Assembly (NCBI GenBank): GCA_020025415.1
Contig: JAHHSB010000026.1
Span: 1 to 12,532 of the forward strand
DNA: 12,532 nt
Source: Oscillibacter sp.
GTDB taxonomy: Bacteria > Bacillota > Clostridia > Oscillospirales > Oscillospiraceae
Reading direction: 5' to 3'
Each line of letters begins with the position of its first letter. Positions within the stretch are counted from its first letter, which is position 1. Shown one piece after another: positions 1 through 6,737 of the stretch. Below the pieces are notes generated by a model, which had not been told where the DNA came from, did no database searches, and was given only the letters and a program-made list of their open reading frames with translations. Position numbers and translations under genes: made by a program.

Positions 1-511
1 GGGCACGGGCGATGGCCACACGCTGCTTCTGGCCGCCGGAGAGCTGGGAGGGATAGGCGTCCGCCTTTTCGCCCAGGCCCACCAGTTCCAGCAGCTCCTT
101 GGCCCGAGCCTGGGCCTTGGCCTTGGGGACACCGCTGATCTCCATGGGGAAACAGACGTTTTTCAGGCAGGTGCGCTGCATCAGCAGATTGAAGCTCTGG
201 AAGATCATGGTGATCTTCCGCCGGGCCAGACGCAGCTCCTTCTCACTGATCAGGGCCAGCTTTTCGCCGTCTCCGGCAGGCTCCATCCAGGCCAGTTTCT
301 GGCCGTCCACGATAATGGTGCCGCTGGTGGGCTGCTCCAGCAGATTCATGCAGCGCACCAGGGTGGATTTGCCAGCGCCGGAGAGGCCGATGATGCCGAA
401 GATCTCACCGGCGTGGATATCCAGATTGATATGCTCCAGCGCCACGACCTCAGAAGCCCCGCTTCCGAAAATTTTGGATAGATTCTGAATTTGAATGATC
501 GACTCGCTCAC
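1..511 (-). CDS. metN: Methionine ABC transporter ATP-binding protein MetN (partial, C-terminus off the window)
   Basis: This is the ATPase of the MetNIQ importer, which powers uptake of methionine at the cytoplasmic membrane. The first 170 residues are visible. They hold a Walker A motif GLSGAGKST (about residues 42-50), a Q-loop at Gln105 inside MIFQSFNLL, and the ABC signature LSGGQKQR (about 157-164). The string [12 protein letters not shown] just after Walker A is typical of MetN. Walker B, the H-loop and the C-terminal regulatory domain lie beyond base 1. The start is GTG at 511, chosen because AAAGGAG (528-522) lies 10 bases upstream and no in-frame ATG fits better. The T-box leader with an AUG specifier directly upstream independently supports a methionine role. 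The permease metI and the binding protein metQ would be expected further left. Confidence is high for an ABC ATPase and high for MetN given motif plus leader. Confidence 0.9.
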   Translation of the reverse strand, partial: MSESIIQIQNLSKIFGSGASEVVALEHINLDIHAGEIFGIIGLSGAGKSTLVRCMNLLEQPTSGTIIVDGQKLAWMEPAGDGEKLALISEKELRLARRKITMIFQSFNLLMQRTCLKNVCFPMEISGVPKAKAQARAKELLELVGLGEKADAYPSQLSGGQKQRVAIARA

Positions 512-555
512 AAGATTCAGACTCCTTTCGTGCAGTCGATGTTATAGAAGGGCAG

Positions 556-595
556 AAAAAAACGCCCCCAATGCAGATTCTCTGCATCAAGGACG
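556..595 (-). terminator. Intrinsic terminator of the T-box leader
   Basis: On the minus strand an 8-bp GU-rich lower stem (595-588 with 570-563) continues into a perfect 7-bp upper stem ATGCAGA/TCTGCAT (587-581 with 577-571). The loop is GAA, and seven U follow (562-556). It lies 44 bases before the metN GTG and just after the T-box sequence, as expected for the tRNA-controlled switch. Confidence 0.9.
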
Positions 596-845
596 AACGT
601 GTTAACGCCGTGGTACCACCTTGCTTCACCGACTTCTCACGAAGACGGCCTTACGAAGTACAAACATACTTCTGCGATATGACGGTCGCTCCCGTCGCAG
701 CCTGTACGCTTTTGGCGCAGTCGGTGCGCAACTCCAAGACCATATTCGGCAAGGCCCTCCGTACCCCTTTTCACCAACCGGGGCTCTCTTTGACGTACTT
801 CCAAGCGTACTCTTCTCTTCATTGTCTTTGCAGTGTTCGATTATA
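556..845 (-). ncRNA. T-box riboswitch, methionine-specific (AUG specifier)
   Basis: This transcribed leader senses uncharged tRNA-Met and lets transcription continue into metN. Reading on the minus strand, it shows a GA-rich segment followed by the AGUA loop-E element (811-808). Next come the AGAGAGC element (789-783) and the distal loop GGUGAAA (775-769). The specifier region GAA-U-AUG-GUCUUGGAG places the specifier codon AUG at 743-741. The conserved T-box AAGGTGGTACCACGGCG spans 622-606. Its variable bulge base is U, which fits a discriminator A on tRNA-Met. A full intrinsic terminator ends the leader, and its 5' side overlaps the region that would form the antiterminator. Element order and spacing agree with class I transcriptional T-boxes. 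The specifier assignment is by alignment of the GAA-N-codon pattern from memory, not by computed folding. Confidence 0.93.
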
Positions 846-851
846 TTTCGC

Positions 852-880
852 ATTCTAAGGGAACAAAGGGGATTTGTCAA
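852..880 (-). promoter_or_regulatory. Sigma-A promoter of the T-box/metN transcript
   Basis: The minus strand reads a perfect -35 TTGACA (880-875), a 17-base spacer and -10 TAGAAT (857-852). Transcription should start near 845, just ahead of the first T-box elements. The strength of the consensus suggests constitutive initiation, with control left to the riboswitch. Confidence 0.85.
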
Positions 881-972
881 CGGTCAATTTCAACAAAGTC
901 CGGCGAAATCACAGAATCCGATTTGGAAGCTCCGTTTTTTGACGGAAAAAACGGGAAGGCGGCAGTATCGGA

Positions 973-1001
973 TTGCGTCACCCGGGCTAAACTGTTATGA
1001 T
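973..1001 (+). promoter_or_regulatory. Putative promoter for the DUF368/PopT gene
   Basis: TTGCGT (973-978) and TATGAT (996-1001) are separated by 17 bases. The start point would be about 35 bases before the chosen ATG. The -10 box is good and the -35 box matches four of six positions. Confidence 0.55.
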
Positions 1002-1042
1002 AAAAGCAGAAATAAAAGGACCAGATGGGAAGGAGCGGGCTT

Positions 1043-1882
1043 ATGGGGGACAAGACCTGCAGTGAAAAGCTGCGTTTTATCAAGAATCTGCTTTGCGGGA
1101 TCCTCATCGGCATGGGTGCCATCCTGCCCGGTGTGTCCGGCGGTGTGCTGGCAGTGGTCTTTGACGTCTATCAGCCGATGATGGAGCTGCTCACCCACCC
1201 CCGCCGGGCTCTGCCCCGCAGCTGGGGCTGGCTGGTACCGCTGGGAATCGGCTGGTGCGTGGGCTTTGTGCTTTTTGCCAAAGGCATCGCCGTGCTGCTG
1301 GATGTGTCGGCGTCGGTGACCATCTGGCTGTTTATCGGCCTGATCGTGGGCACGGTGCCCGCCTTGTTCCGGGAGGCGGGCAGGCAGGGCCGGGGTGCAG
1401 GCGCGTGGGTCAGCGTTGTCCTGTGTTTTTTTCTGATGCTTTGGGGCCTATACCGGGTGAGTCATATCACGGGCCTCCATGTGGAGCCCAATTTCTGGTG
1501 GTGCAGCTTCTGCGGTGTGCTGTGGGGCATGAGTGTAGTGATTCCGGGGCTGACTTCCTCGCCGGTGCTCATCGCCCTGGATCTTTATCAGCCCCTGTTG
1601 GACGGGCTGTCTCGGATGGAGTGGCAGATGCTGCTCTCCACGGTGCCGGCCATGCTGCTGACCATCGCTCTGCTGGCCCGGCTGGTGAGCTGGGTTTTCC
1701 GTCGGTTCTATGCCCTGGCCTACCACGGCATCCTGGGCGTGGTGCTGGCCTCCACCCTGGCGATCATACCCGAGGGCGGCAGCGGCGGAGGGACCGCCGC
1801 CTCCATTGCCTGCGCCCTGGGCGGGTTTGCCCTGGCCTATTTCTTCTCCCGGCTGGAGAGGAAGATGGGGAAGAATGGATAA
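1043..1882 (+). CDS. DUF368 family membrane protein, PopT-type undecaprenyl-phosphate translocase
   Basis: The DUF368 family includes PopT proteins, which help return the lipid carrier undecaprenyl phosphate across the cytoplasmic membrane for reuse in wall synthesis. The 279-residue product is very hydrophobic with about eight membrane segments. It carries the two hallmark motifs of the family in each half: ILPGVSGG (residues 27-34) and IPGLTSS (167-173). These are related and fit the internally duplicated fold. The start at 1043 is preferred over an in-frame ATG at 1025, because GGGAAGGAG (1027-1034) ends eight bases before 1043 while nothing similar precedes 1025. It is monocistronic, diverges from metN and ends directly in a hairpin terminator. 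The family call is confident; the exact function is inferred from characterised homologues. Confidence 0.88.
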   Translation: MGDKTCSEKLRFIKNLLCGILIGMGAILPGVSGGVLAVVFDVYQPMMELLTHPRRALPRSWGWLVPLGIGWCVGFVLFAKGIAVLLDVSASVTIWLFIGLIVGTVPALFREAGRQGRGAGAWVSVVLCFFLMLWGLYRVSHITGLHVEPNFWWCSFCGVLWGMSVVIPGLTSSPVLIALDLYQPLLDGLSRMEWQMLLSTVPAMLLTIALLARLVSWVFRRFYALAYHGILGVVLASTLAIIPEGGSGGGTAASIACALGGFALAYFFSRLERKMGKNG

Positions 1883-1916
1883 AAAAGACGGCACCGGAAG
1901 GTGTCGTCTTTTTTGT
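1881..1916. terminator. Bidirectional intrinsic terminator between convergent genes
   Basis: The arms AAAAAAGACGGCACC (1881-1895) and GGTGTCGTCTTTTTT (1900-1914) enclose a GGAA loop. Poly-A on the left and poly-T on the right make it work on both strands. It overlaps the PopT stop codon and lies seven bases past the stop of the convergent PLP-enzyme gene. Confidence 0.85.
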
Positions 1917-1921
1917 GCCTA

Positions 1922-3202
1922 TTACAGCTTGACCAGTCCGGTCTCCACCATCTTCTGCAGGGACATGAGGATGCCCAGCTTGGCGTGATACCAGGTCAGG
2001 CCACCCTGGAAATACACCGCGTAGGGGGGACGGATGGGGCCGTCGGCGGAGAGTTCGATAGAGCTGCCCTGAACAAAGGCACCGGCGGCCATGATCACGT
2101 CGGAGTCATAGCCGGGCATGGCCCAGGGCTCGGGCGTGACATAGCTGTCCACGGGAGCGGCGGCCTGGATGCCCTTGCAGAAGGCCACCATGCCCTCCCG
2201 GCTGCCCAGCTCCACCGCCTGGATGATATCGTGACGCTCCTCCGCCGCGGCGGGAACCACGGGGAAGCCCAGCTTTTCATATACATGGGCGGCAAAGATC
2301 GCACCCTTGAGCGCGCCGGATACGACTGTGGGAGCCAGGAACAAACCCTGATACAGTGCGGGCATGAGCCCTAAGTTGGCGCCCACCTCCTGGCCCAGGC
2401 CGGGGGCGGAGAGACGGTAGGCGCAGCGCTCCACGCATTCCTTTGTGCCGCAGATGTAGCCGCCGATGGGGGCCAGACCGCCGCCGGGATTCTTGATCAG
2501 GCTGCCCACCACCATGTCGGCGCCGAAGTCGGAGGGCTCCAGACGCTCCACGAATTCACCGTAGCAGTTGTCTACCATGCATAGAACATCCGGCTTGACG
2601 GACTTGCAGAAGGCGATCAGCTCACCGATCTGGGCGGAGCTGAAGGAGGGGCGGGTGGCATAGCCCTTGGAGCGCTGGATGGTGATGAGCTTGGTGCGCT
2701 GGTTGATGGCGGCGCGGATGGCGTCATAGTCAAAGCTGCCGTCCGCTTTCAGGTCTGCCTGGGCATAGGTGACGCCGTACTCTTTCAAAGAGCACTTGCT
2801 CTCCCGGATGCCGATGACCTCCTCCAGCGTGTCGTAGGGGGCGCCCACGGGGGAGAGCAGCTCATCCCCCGGCAGCAGGTTAGCCGAGAGGGCCACCGTC
2901 AGCGCGTGGGTGCCGCAGGTGATCTGGGGACGAACCAGGGCTGCCTCCGTGTGGAACACGTCGGCATAGACCCGCTCCAAATTGTCCCGGCCGTCGTCGT
3001 TGTAGCCGTAGCCGGTGGTGGCGGCAAAGTGGGTGGCATTCACCCGGTTTTTCTGCATGGCATGCAGGACCTTGCCCTGGTTGTACTCCGCCGTCTGGTC
3101 GATGCAGGCAAAGCGCTCCTGCAGCCCGGCGAGGATCTCCTCGCCAAATTGATACACAGCCGGGGAGACGCCCAGCTGCTGGTACATGGCTTCCATATCC
3201 AA
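1922..3202 (-). CDS. PLP-dependent methionine gamma-lyase family / aluminium resistance protein (PF06838)
   Basis: This is a cytosolic pyridoxal-phosphate enzyme of the Cys/Met-metabolism fold. Members are annotated both as 'methionine gamma-lyase family' and 'aluminium resistance' proteins, and their true substrate is poorly established. Counting from the ATG at 3196 there are 424 residues. GTHALTVAL (95-103) fits the cofactor phosphate loop, VDNCYGEF (208-215) supplies the ring-binding Asp, and SLIKNPGGG (232-240) carries the Schiff-base lysine, Lys235. The length is normal for the family. The start is set at TTG 3202, eight bases after AAGGAGG (3217-3211). The ATG at 3196 is 14 bases away and is the alternative, costing only two residues. 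A much longer upstream frame is not credible, because it would place the promoter inside the gene. It is monocistronic and convergent with PopT. Confidence 0.85.
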   Translation of the reverse strand: MDMEAMYQQLGVSPAVYQFGEEILAGLQERFACIDQTAEYNQGKVLHAMQKNRVNATHFAATTGYGYNDDGRDNLERVYADVFHTEAALVRPQITCGTHALTVALSANLLPGDELLSPVGAPYDTLEEVIGIRESKCSLKEYGVTYAQADLKADGSFDYDAIRAAINQRTKLITIQRSKGYATRPSFSSAQIGELIAFCKSVKPDVLCMVDNCYGEFVERLEPSDFGADMVVGSLIKNPGGGLAPIGGYICGTKECVERCAYRLSAPGLGQEVGANLGLMPALYQGLFLAPTVVSGALKGAIFAAHVYEKLGFPVVPAAAEERHDIIQAVELGSREGMVAFCKGIQAAAPVDSYVTPEPWAMPGYDSDVIMAAGAFVQGSSIELSADGPIRPPYAVYFQGGLTWYHAKLGILMSLQKMVETGLVKL

Positions 3203-3239
3203 AGGATGTGCCTCCTTAATATATAAACATAACCAAATT

Positions 3240-3268
3240 ATGATAGCACAGGGGAAGAAAAAGCGCAA
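3240..3268 (-). promoter_or_regulatory. Promoter of the PLP-enzyme gene
   Basis: On the minus strand, TTGCGC (3268-3263) and TATCAT (3245-3240) are 17 bases apart. A TG dinucleotide just upstream of the -10 gives an extended -10 form. It sits about 40 bases ahead of the start codon. No T-box or other leader structure fits in the short untranslated region. Confidence 0.6.
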
Positions 3269-3321
3269 GATTTTGGGAAAAATCCCTCCATTTGATGGCT
3301 TTACCGGTGGAAACAGCGTGG

Positions 3322-3350
3322 CTGTCAAGGGCGAAGCGGGCTGATACAAT
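3322..3350 (+). promoter_or_regulatory. Possible promoter ahead of the small ORF at 3383
   Basis: CTGTCA (3322-3327) and TACAAT (3345-3350) are spaced by 17 bases. The -10 matches five of six consensus positions and the -35 four of six. It points toward a short ORF whose reality is uncertain. Confidence 0.4.
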
Positions 3351-3382
3351 CGATCCAAACAGGAAATATTCGGGGTGAGTAT

Positions 3383-3592
3383 ATGAAGAAGAGATGTTCC
3401 GAAGGGCTGGAGATCTTTGTAGAGTCCGTCAATTATATCTTCATCAGTTATGTTTTATCCAACCTAGCTATGCTGCTGCGGAAAAATTGGCGCTATGTTC
3501 TGTTCATGACATCGGAAGCATGGGCTATGGGAACTTTTGAAAGAAGATCTGCCGGCGCAGCGGAAGCAAGCGGGTCTCCGGCCTGCTTTTGA
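3383..3592 (+). CDS. Doubtful small hypothetical protein (69 aa)
   Basis: I do not recognise this ORF. It starts at ATG 3383 with GGGGTGA four bases upstream and a plausible promoter before that. Residues 12-42 include a moderately hydrophobic stretch (VNYIFISYVLSNLAMLL) that could be a membrane segment. The last 20 residues are low-quality, and coding character there moves to another frame that carries a clear hydrophobic segment (next entry). The simplest reading is the front of a decayed gene; the alternative is a genuine short membrane peptide. Codon use has less G/C at third positions than the neighbouring genes. Confidence is low. Confidence 0.3.
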   Translation: MKKRCSEGLEIFVESVNYIFISYVLSNLAMLLRKNWRYVLFMTSEAWAMGTFERRSAGAAEASGSPACF

Positions 3593-3732
3593 TCGGCTGC
3601 TTTGCCGTGCACATTGCCCTGATTTACTTCGTGGGCTGTGTGGTGGGAATGGCGGTTCTCTTTTGCACACTAAGCAGTCCAACCGGGCGATCCGCTCTTT
3701 TGTGCCCGGCTGAGGCAGGGAGTGCATCATAG
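3520..3732 (+). pseudogene. Possible remnant of a membrane-protein gene, interrupted frame
   Basis: In the frame two bases offset from the 3383 ORF, an ATG at 3520 is followed five codons later by TGA (3538-3540). The frame then stays open to TAG at 3730. It encodes a basic stretch (KKICRRSGSKR) followed by about 30 hydrophobic residues (bases 3574-3663), a good transmembrane segment. This stretch has the high G/C third-position bias of real genes here. Beyond about 3665 the bias fades. The second frame, which ends at TGA 3711, looks equally plausible there, which suggests another shift. I read this as a decayed small membrane protein. Neither product nor family is identified. Confidence 0.3.
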
Positions 3733-3748
3733 AAGGAAGAAAGGACAG

Positions 3749-3776
3749 GAAAAAGCCGCCCGAGATGACCTGCGGC
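3749..3776 (-). terminator. Weak candidate terminator downstream of the pseudouridine synthase
   Basis: On the minus strand a 5-bp GCCGC/GCGGC stem (3776-3772 with 3759-3755) with a 12-base loop is followed by a run of U (3754-3749). It lies about 50 bases past the stop codon at 3829. The short stem and large loop make it marginal. Confidence 0.35.
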
Positions 3777-3828
3777 AGGGCAGTGATCTGCCAAATTTTC
3801 AAAAGAAATTCTGCAATAAGAAATTACT

Positions 3829-4734
3829 TTACATATGCGACATATGCGCGAAAACCATGATTCTTCTTATATCCTCCGGCAGCGGGGCGATGAATTCCAG
3901 CGCCTCGCCGGTTACCGGGTGGGTCAGGCACAGCCTATAGGAGTGGAGAGCCGGGCGACCGATGAGGGCCGGGTCCTCCTGCCCGTAGAGCCAGTCTCCC
4001 ACCAGGGGATGGCCCAGAGCAGCCATGTGTACCCGAAGCTGATGAGTGCGGCCGGTTTCGGGAATGAGCTGCAGCAGGGAAAAGCCGCCCTGGCTTTCCA
4101 GCACCTGATAGTGGGTGACGGCGGGAGCGCCGGCTGGCCGGACCATCCGGGCCACAACGGAGTTGGGGTCCCGGCCGATGGGCAGCTCGATGCGTCCCGC
4201 CTCCGGCTCCGGGCGGCCCAGGCAGATGGCCCGGTACTCCCGGTGGTAATCGTTGGTGTGCAGGGCCTTGCGCAGCAGATTGTGGATATAGCCGCTTTTG
4301 GCGATGGCCATTACGCCGGTGGTTCCCTTGTCCAGGCGGCTCACCGGGTGAAACAGGAAATCCGGCCCCCGGGTGTAGGCCAGGGCCCCCGCCACTGTGG
4401 GGGTGTCCGGCAGGAAGTTGGAGGCGTGGGTGGTCATGCCCGCGGGCTTGTCCACAATCAGCAGATGCCCATCCTCCCAGAGTACCGGCAGCGGCCAGTT
4501 GCCGGGGCGGATAGGGGTACGTACCGGCCGCAGATCCCCGGTCTCCACGCTCAGCAGGTCCCCCTCCTGGACCACGGCGTTGGTAAAGGCCCGTTTCCCG
4601 TTGAGCAGGATGCCCGTCTCCGTCCGGCTGAGCCGGGAGATGGCGTGAGAGGAAAAGTGCAGCTCTCCTTTTAAAAGACTGCGGATGATGCGGCCGGATT
4701 CCCGTGCCGTGATGCGGATGTCCCGCCGTTCCAT
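3829..4734 (-). CDS. RluA-family pseudouridine synthase
   Basis: This enzyme isomerises specific uridines in ribosomal (or transfer) RNA to pseudouridine; the target site cannot be read from the sequence. The 301-residue protein has an N-terminal S4-like RNA-binding region (about residues 12-70) ending in VVQEGDLLSV. The catalytic domain follows. HPVSRLDKGTTG (129-140) contains the catalytic aspartate Asp135 within the RLD motif. IVDKPAGM (93-100) and GRTHQLRVHMAALGHPLVGD (228-247) are the other family signatures. The length is normal for RluC/RluD-type proteins. The start at 4734 is supported by GGGAGG (4746-4741), six to seven bases upstream. The gene diverges from an ABC-F ATPase and shares promoter DNA with it. 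It is most similar in layout to Firmicutes YhcT/YlyB-type synthases, but a precise orthologue cannot be assigned. Confidence 0.92.
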   Translation of the reverse strand: MERRDIRITARESGRIIRSLLKGELHFSSHAISRLSRTETGILLNGKRAFTNAVVQEGDLLSVETGDLRPVRTPIRPGNWPLPVLWEDGHLLIVDKPAGMTTHASNFLPDTPTVAGALAYTRGPDFLFHPVSRLDKGTTGVMAIAKSGYIHNLLRKALHTNDYHREYRAICLGRPEPEAGRIELPIGRDPNSVVARMVRPAGAPAVTHYQVLESQGGFSLLQLIPETGRTHQLRVHMAALGHPLVGDWLYGQEDPALIGRPALHSYRLCLTHPVTGEALEFIAPLPEDIRRIMVFAHMSHM

Positions 4735-4763
4735 ACGCCTACCTCCCTGAGTAGTTTTTTCTC

Positions 4764-4792
4764 AGCATACTCCAAAGACTGCGGATAGTCAA
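4764..4792 (-). promoter_or_regulatory. Promoter of the pseudouridine synthase gene
   Basis: The minus strand reads TTGACT (4792-4787), a 17-base spacer and TATGCT (4769-4764), some 30 bases before the start codon. Its -35 box occupies the same bases as the -35 box of the divergent ABC-F promoter. Confidence 0.7.
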
Positions 4793-4814
4793 ACCGGCGG
4801 GGCTGTGTTATACT
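4786..4814 (+). promoter_or_regulatory. Promoter of the ABC-F gene
   Basis: TAGTCA (4786-4791), a 17-base spacer and TATACT (4809-4814) form the promoter. A TGT directly before the -10 gives an extended -10, which can compensate for the weak -35. The -35 overlaps the opposing promoter by five of six bases. Confidence 0.7.
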
Positions 4815-4870
4815 GAATCCAAACGCGCCGCTATCGAGTGGGCGGCAGATCAGAAAATCGAGGAGACTAT

Positions 4871-6655
4871 ATGCTGTTGACTGCGGAACATGTGACGCTG
4901 CAGCTGGGCAACCGCACCCTGCTGGAGGACGTGTCATTTTATTTGAATGAAGGGGACAAGGTGGGCCTGATCGGCATCAACGGCACGGGCAAATCCACCC
5001 TGCTGCGCTTGCTGGCCGGCCGACTGGAACCGGACGAGGGAACGGTCCGCCGGGACCCGAACGTCCAAGTGAGCTACCTGCCCCAAAACCCGGAGATCCG
5101 GGAAGAGCTGAGGGTGCTGGATCAAGTGCTGGCCTGGATCCCCGCCGAGTTCCGGGAGACTGAGCGCTATGAGGCCAAGACCATTCTTACCCGGCTGGGA
5201 CTGAGCGATACCGAGCAGCCTGTGGGCACCCTCTCCGGCGGGCAGCGGAAGCGGGCAGCCCTGGCGGCAGCTCTGGTGCATCCGGGGGATGTGCTGATCC
5301 TGGACGAGCCCACCAACCACCTAGACAGTGAGATGGTGGCCTGGCTGGAGGAATGGCTGCGGAAATTCACCGGCGCGGTCATCATGGTGACCCATGACCG
5401 ATATTTCCTGGAGCGGGTGGTGAACCATATCACCGAGCTTTCCCGGGGAAAGCTGTACCACTATGAGGCCAACTACTCCCGCTATCTGGAGCTGAAGACG
5501 CAGCGGGAGGAGATGGCCGAGGCCTCGGAGCGCAAGCGCCAGGCCATTTTGCGGGTGGAAAAGGAGTGGATCCAGCGGGGCTGCCGGGCCCGGACCACCA
5601 AGAGCAAGGAACGGGTAGCCCGCTATGAGGAGCTGAAGAGCCGGGAGGCGCCGGAGACAGATAAGGAAGTGCAGATGGCGGCCGCCTCCAGCCGCCTGGG
5701 AAAGAAGATGCTGGAGATGCGGGATGTGTGCAAGTCCTTTGACGGGCAGATGGTGCTGGATCATTTTTCCTACGGGCTGCTGCGCAATGACCGGATCGGG
5801 ATTGTGGGGCCCAACGGCGCGGGCAAGTCCACGCTGCTGAGGATCATGGCCGAACAGCTCCGTCCGGATTCCGGAGAAGTGGATGTGGGAAGCACCGTAA
5901 AGTTTGGATTCTTTACACAAGAAGGCCGGGAATTGGATCTGAATGAGCGGGTGTGGGATTTTATCCACAGCATCGCTGAGGAAGTGCGCACCGATGCGGG
6001 CACCTTTTCCGCCAAGGAGATGATGGAGCGCTTTCTCTTTCCTGGGGAGCTACAGTCCCAGACTATCGGGCGGCTCTCCGGCGGGGAACGGCGGCGGCTG
6101 TATTTGCTGTCCATTTTGATGAGCGCCCCCAACGTGCTGCTGCTGGACGAGCCCACCAACGATCTGGATGTGATGACCCTGGCCATTCTGGAGGATTATC
6201 TCCAGAGTTTCCCCGGCCCCATTGTGGCGGTGTCCCACGACCGCTGGTTCCTGGATAAGCTGGCTGGCTCCATCTTCGAGCTGCGCCCGGGCGGAGAGGT
6301 GCTGCGCTATACCGGCAACTGGTCGGACTGGCAGGAGAAGCGCCAGCCGGAGCCGGCGGGGCGCCCGGCAGAGGAGCGGCCCCGGAATGAGAGTGCCAAG
6401 CCCCGGGAGAAGAAGCTGAAATTCTCCTACAAAGAGCAGCTGGAATTTGACCGGATTGATCAGGAGCTGGCGGAGCTGGAGGAGAAAAAGGCAGCCTGCG
6501 GGGCGGAGATGGAGCGCTGCGGCAGCGACTATGTCCGCCTTCAGGAGCTGACGGAGCGGCAGGCAGCCCTGGCCGCGGAGCTGGAGGAGAAAATTGAGCG
6601 CTGGCTTTATCTCAACGAGTTGAAAGAAAAGATCGACGCCCAGGACGGGAATTGA
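4871..6655 (+). CDS. ABC-F family ATPase, Uup/YfmR-like
   Basis: ABC-F proteins are soluble twin-ATPase factors that bind the ribosome rather than transport solutes. Relatives of the Uup/YfmR group assist translation of difficult sequences. The 594-residue protein has two ATPase domains. Domain 1 has Walker A GINGTGKST (35-43), signature LSGGQRKR (121-128), DEPTNHLD with catalytic Glu146, and switch His175. Domain 2 has GPNGAGKST (313-321), LSGGERRR (402-409), DEPTNDLD with Glu427, and His456. The linker between them (about 205-265) is charged and helical and includes RGCRARTTKSKERV, the form seen in Uup. The tail (about 515-590) is a predicted coiled coil. No membrane segment is present. The start at 4871 follows AGGAG by five bases; the longer frame from 4838 has no such site. 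A link to antibiotic resistance is possible for ABC-F proteins but is not suggested by this subtype. Confidence 0.93.
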   Translation: MLLTAEHVTLQLGNRTLLEDVSFYLNEGDKVGLIGINGTGKSTLLRLLAGRLEPDEGTVRRDPNVQVSYLPQNPEIREELRVLDQVLAWIPAEFRETERYEAKTILTRLGLSDTEQPVGTLSGGQRKRAALAAALVHPGDVLILDEPTNHLDSEMVAWLEEWLRKFTGAVIMVTHDRYFLERVVNHITELSRGKLYHYEANYSRYLELKTQREEMAEASERKRQAILRVEKEWIQRGCRARTTKSKERVARYEELKSREAPETDKEVQMAAASSRLGKKMLEMRDVCKSFDGQMVLDHFSYGLLRNDRIGIVGPNGAGKSTLLRIMAEQLRPDSGEVDVGSTVKFGFFTQEGRELDLNERVWDFIHSIAEEVRTDAGTFSAKEMMERFLFPGELQSQTIGRLSGGERRRLYLLSILMSAPNVLLLDEPTNDLDVMTLAILEDYLQSFPGPIVAVSHDRWFLDKLAGSIFELRPGGEVLRYTGNWSDWQEKRQPEPAGRPAEERPRNESAKPREKKLKFSYKEQLEFDRIDQELAELEEKKAACGAEMERCGSDYVRLQELTERQAALAAELEEKIERWLYLNELKEKIDAQDGN

Positions 6656-6694
6656 CCCTGCGGCCTGTCTCCTGGCAGATGCAGCGTGCATAGA

Positions 6695-6734
6695 AAAAGG
6701 CCCCAGGTCAGAAATCCCTGACCTGGGGCCTTTT
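6695..6734. terminator. Strong bidirectional terminator between convergent genes
   Basis: A perfect 17-bp inverted repeat, AAAAGGCCCCAGGTCAG (6695-6711) with its complement at 6718-6734, encloses a 6-base loop. The A-run and T-run at its ends serve both strands. It closes the ABC-F gene and the convergent deaminase-macrodomain operon, whose last stop is at 6738. Confidence 0.92.
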
Positions 6735-6737
6735 GCA

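Noticed and set aside
626..880. Minus-strand ORFs in the leader of metN
   Set aside because: They lie inside the T-box RNA, whose conserved structural elements explain the sequence better; starts lack ribosome sites.
3464..3802. Minus-strand ORF of 112 codons
   Set aside because: It has no motif and poor coding bias; the opposite strand in the same span encodes a clear hydrophobic segment with the expected codon bias.
3835..4674. Long plus-strand open frame of 279 codons
   Set aside because: It is the mirror of the pseudouridine synthase gene. The high G/C third-position bias keeps the opposite strand open, and no ribosome site or motif supports it.
5321..6691. Several long minus-strand frames opposite the ABC-F gene
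   Set aside because: They are low-complexity shadows of the ABC-F coding sequence with no family motifs.
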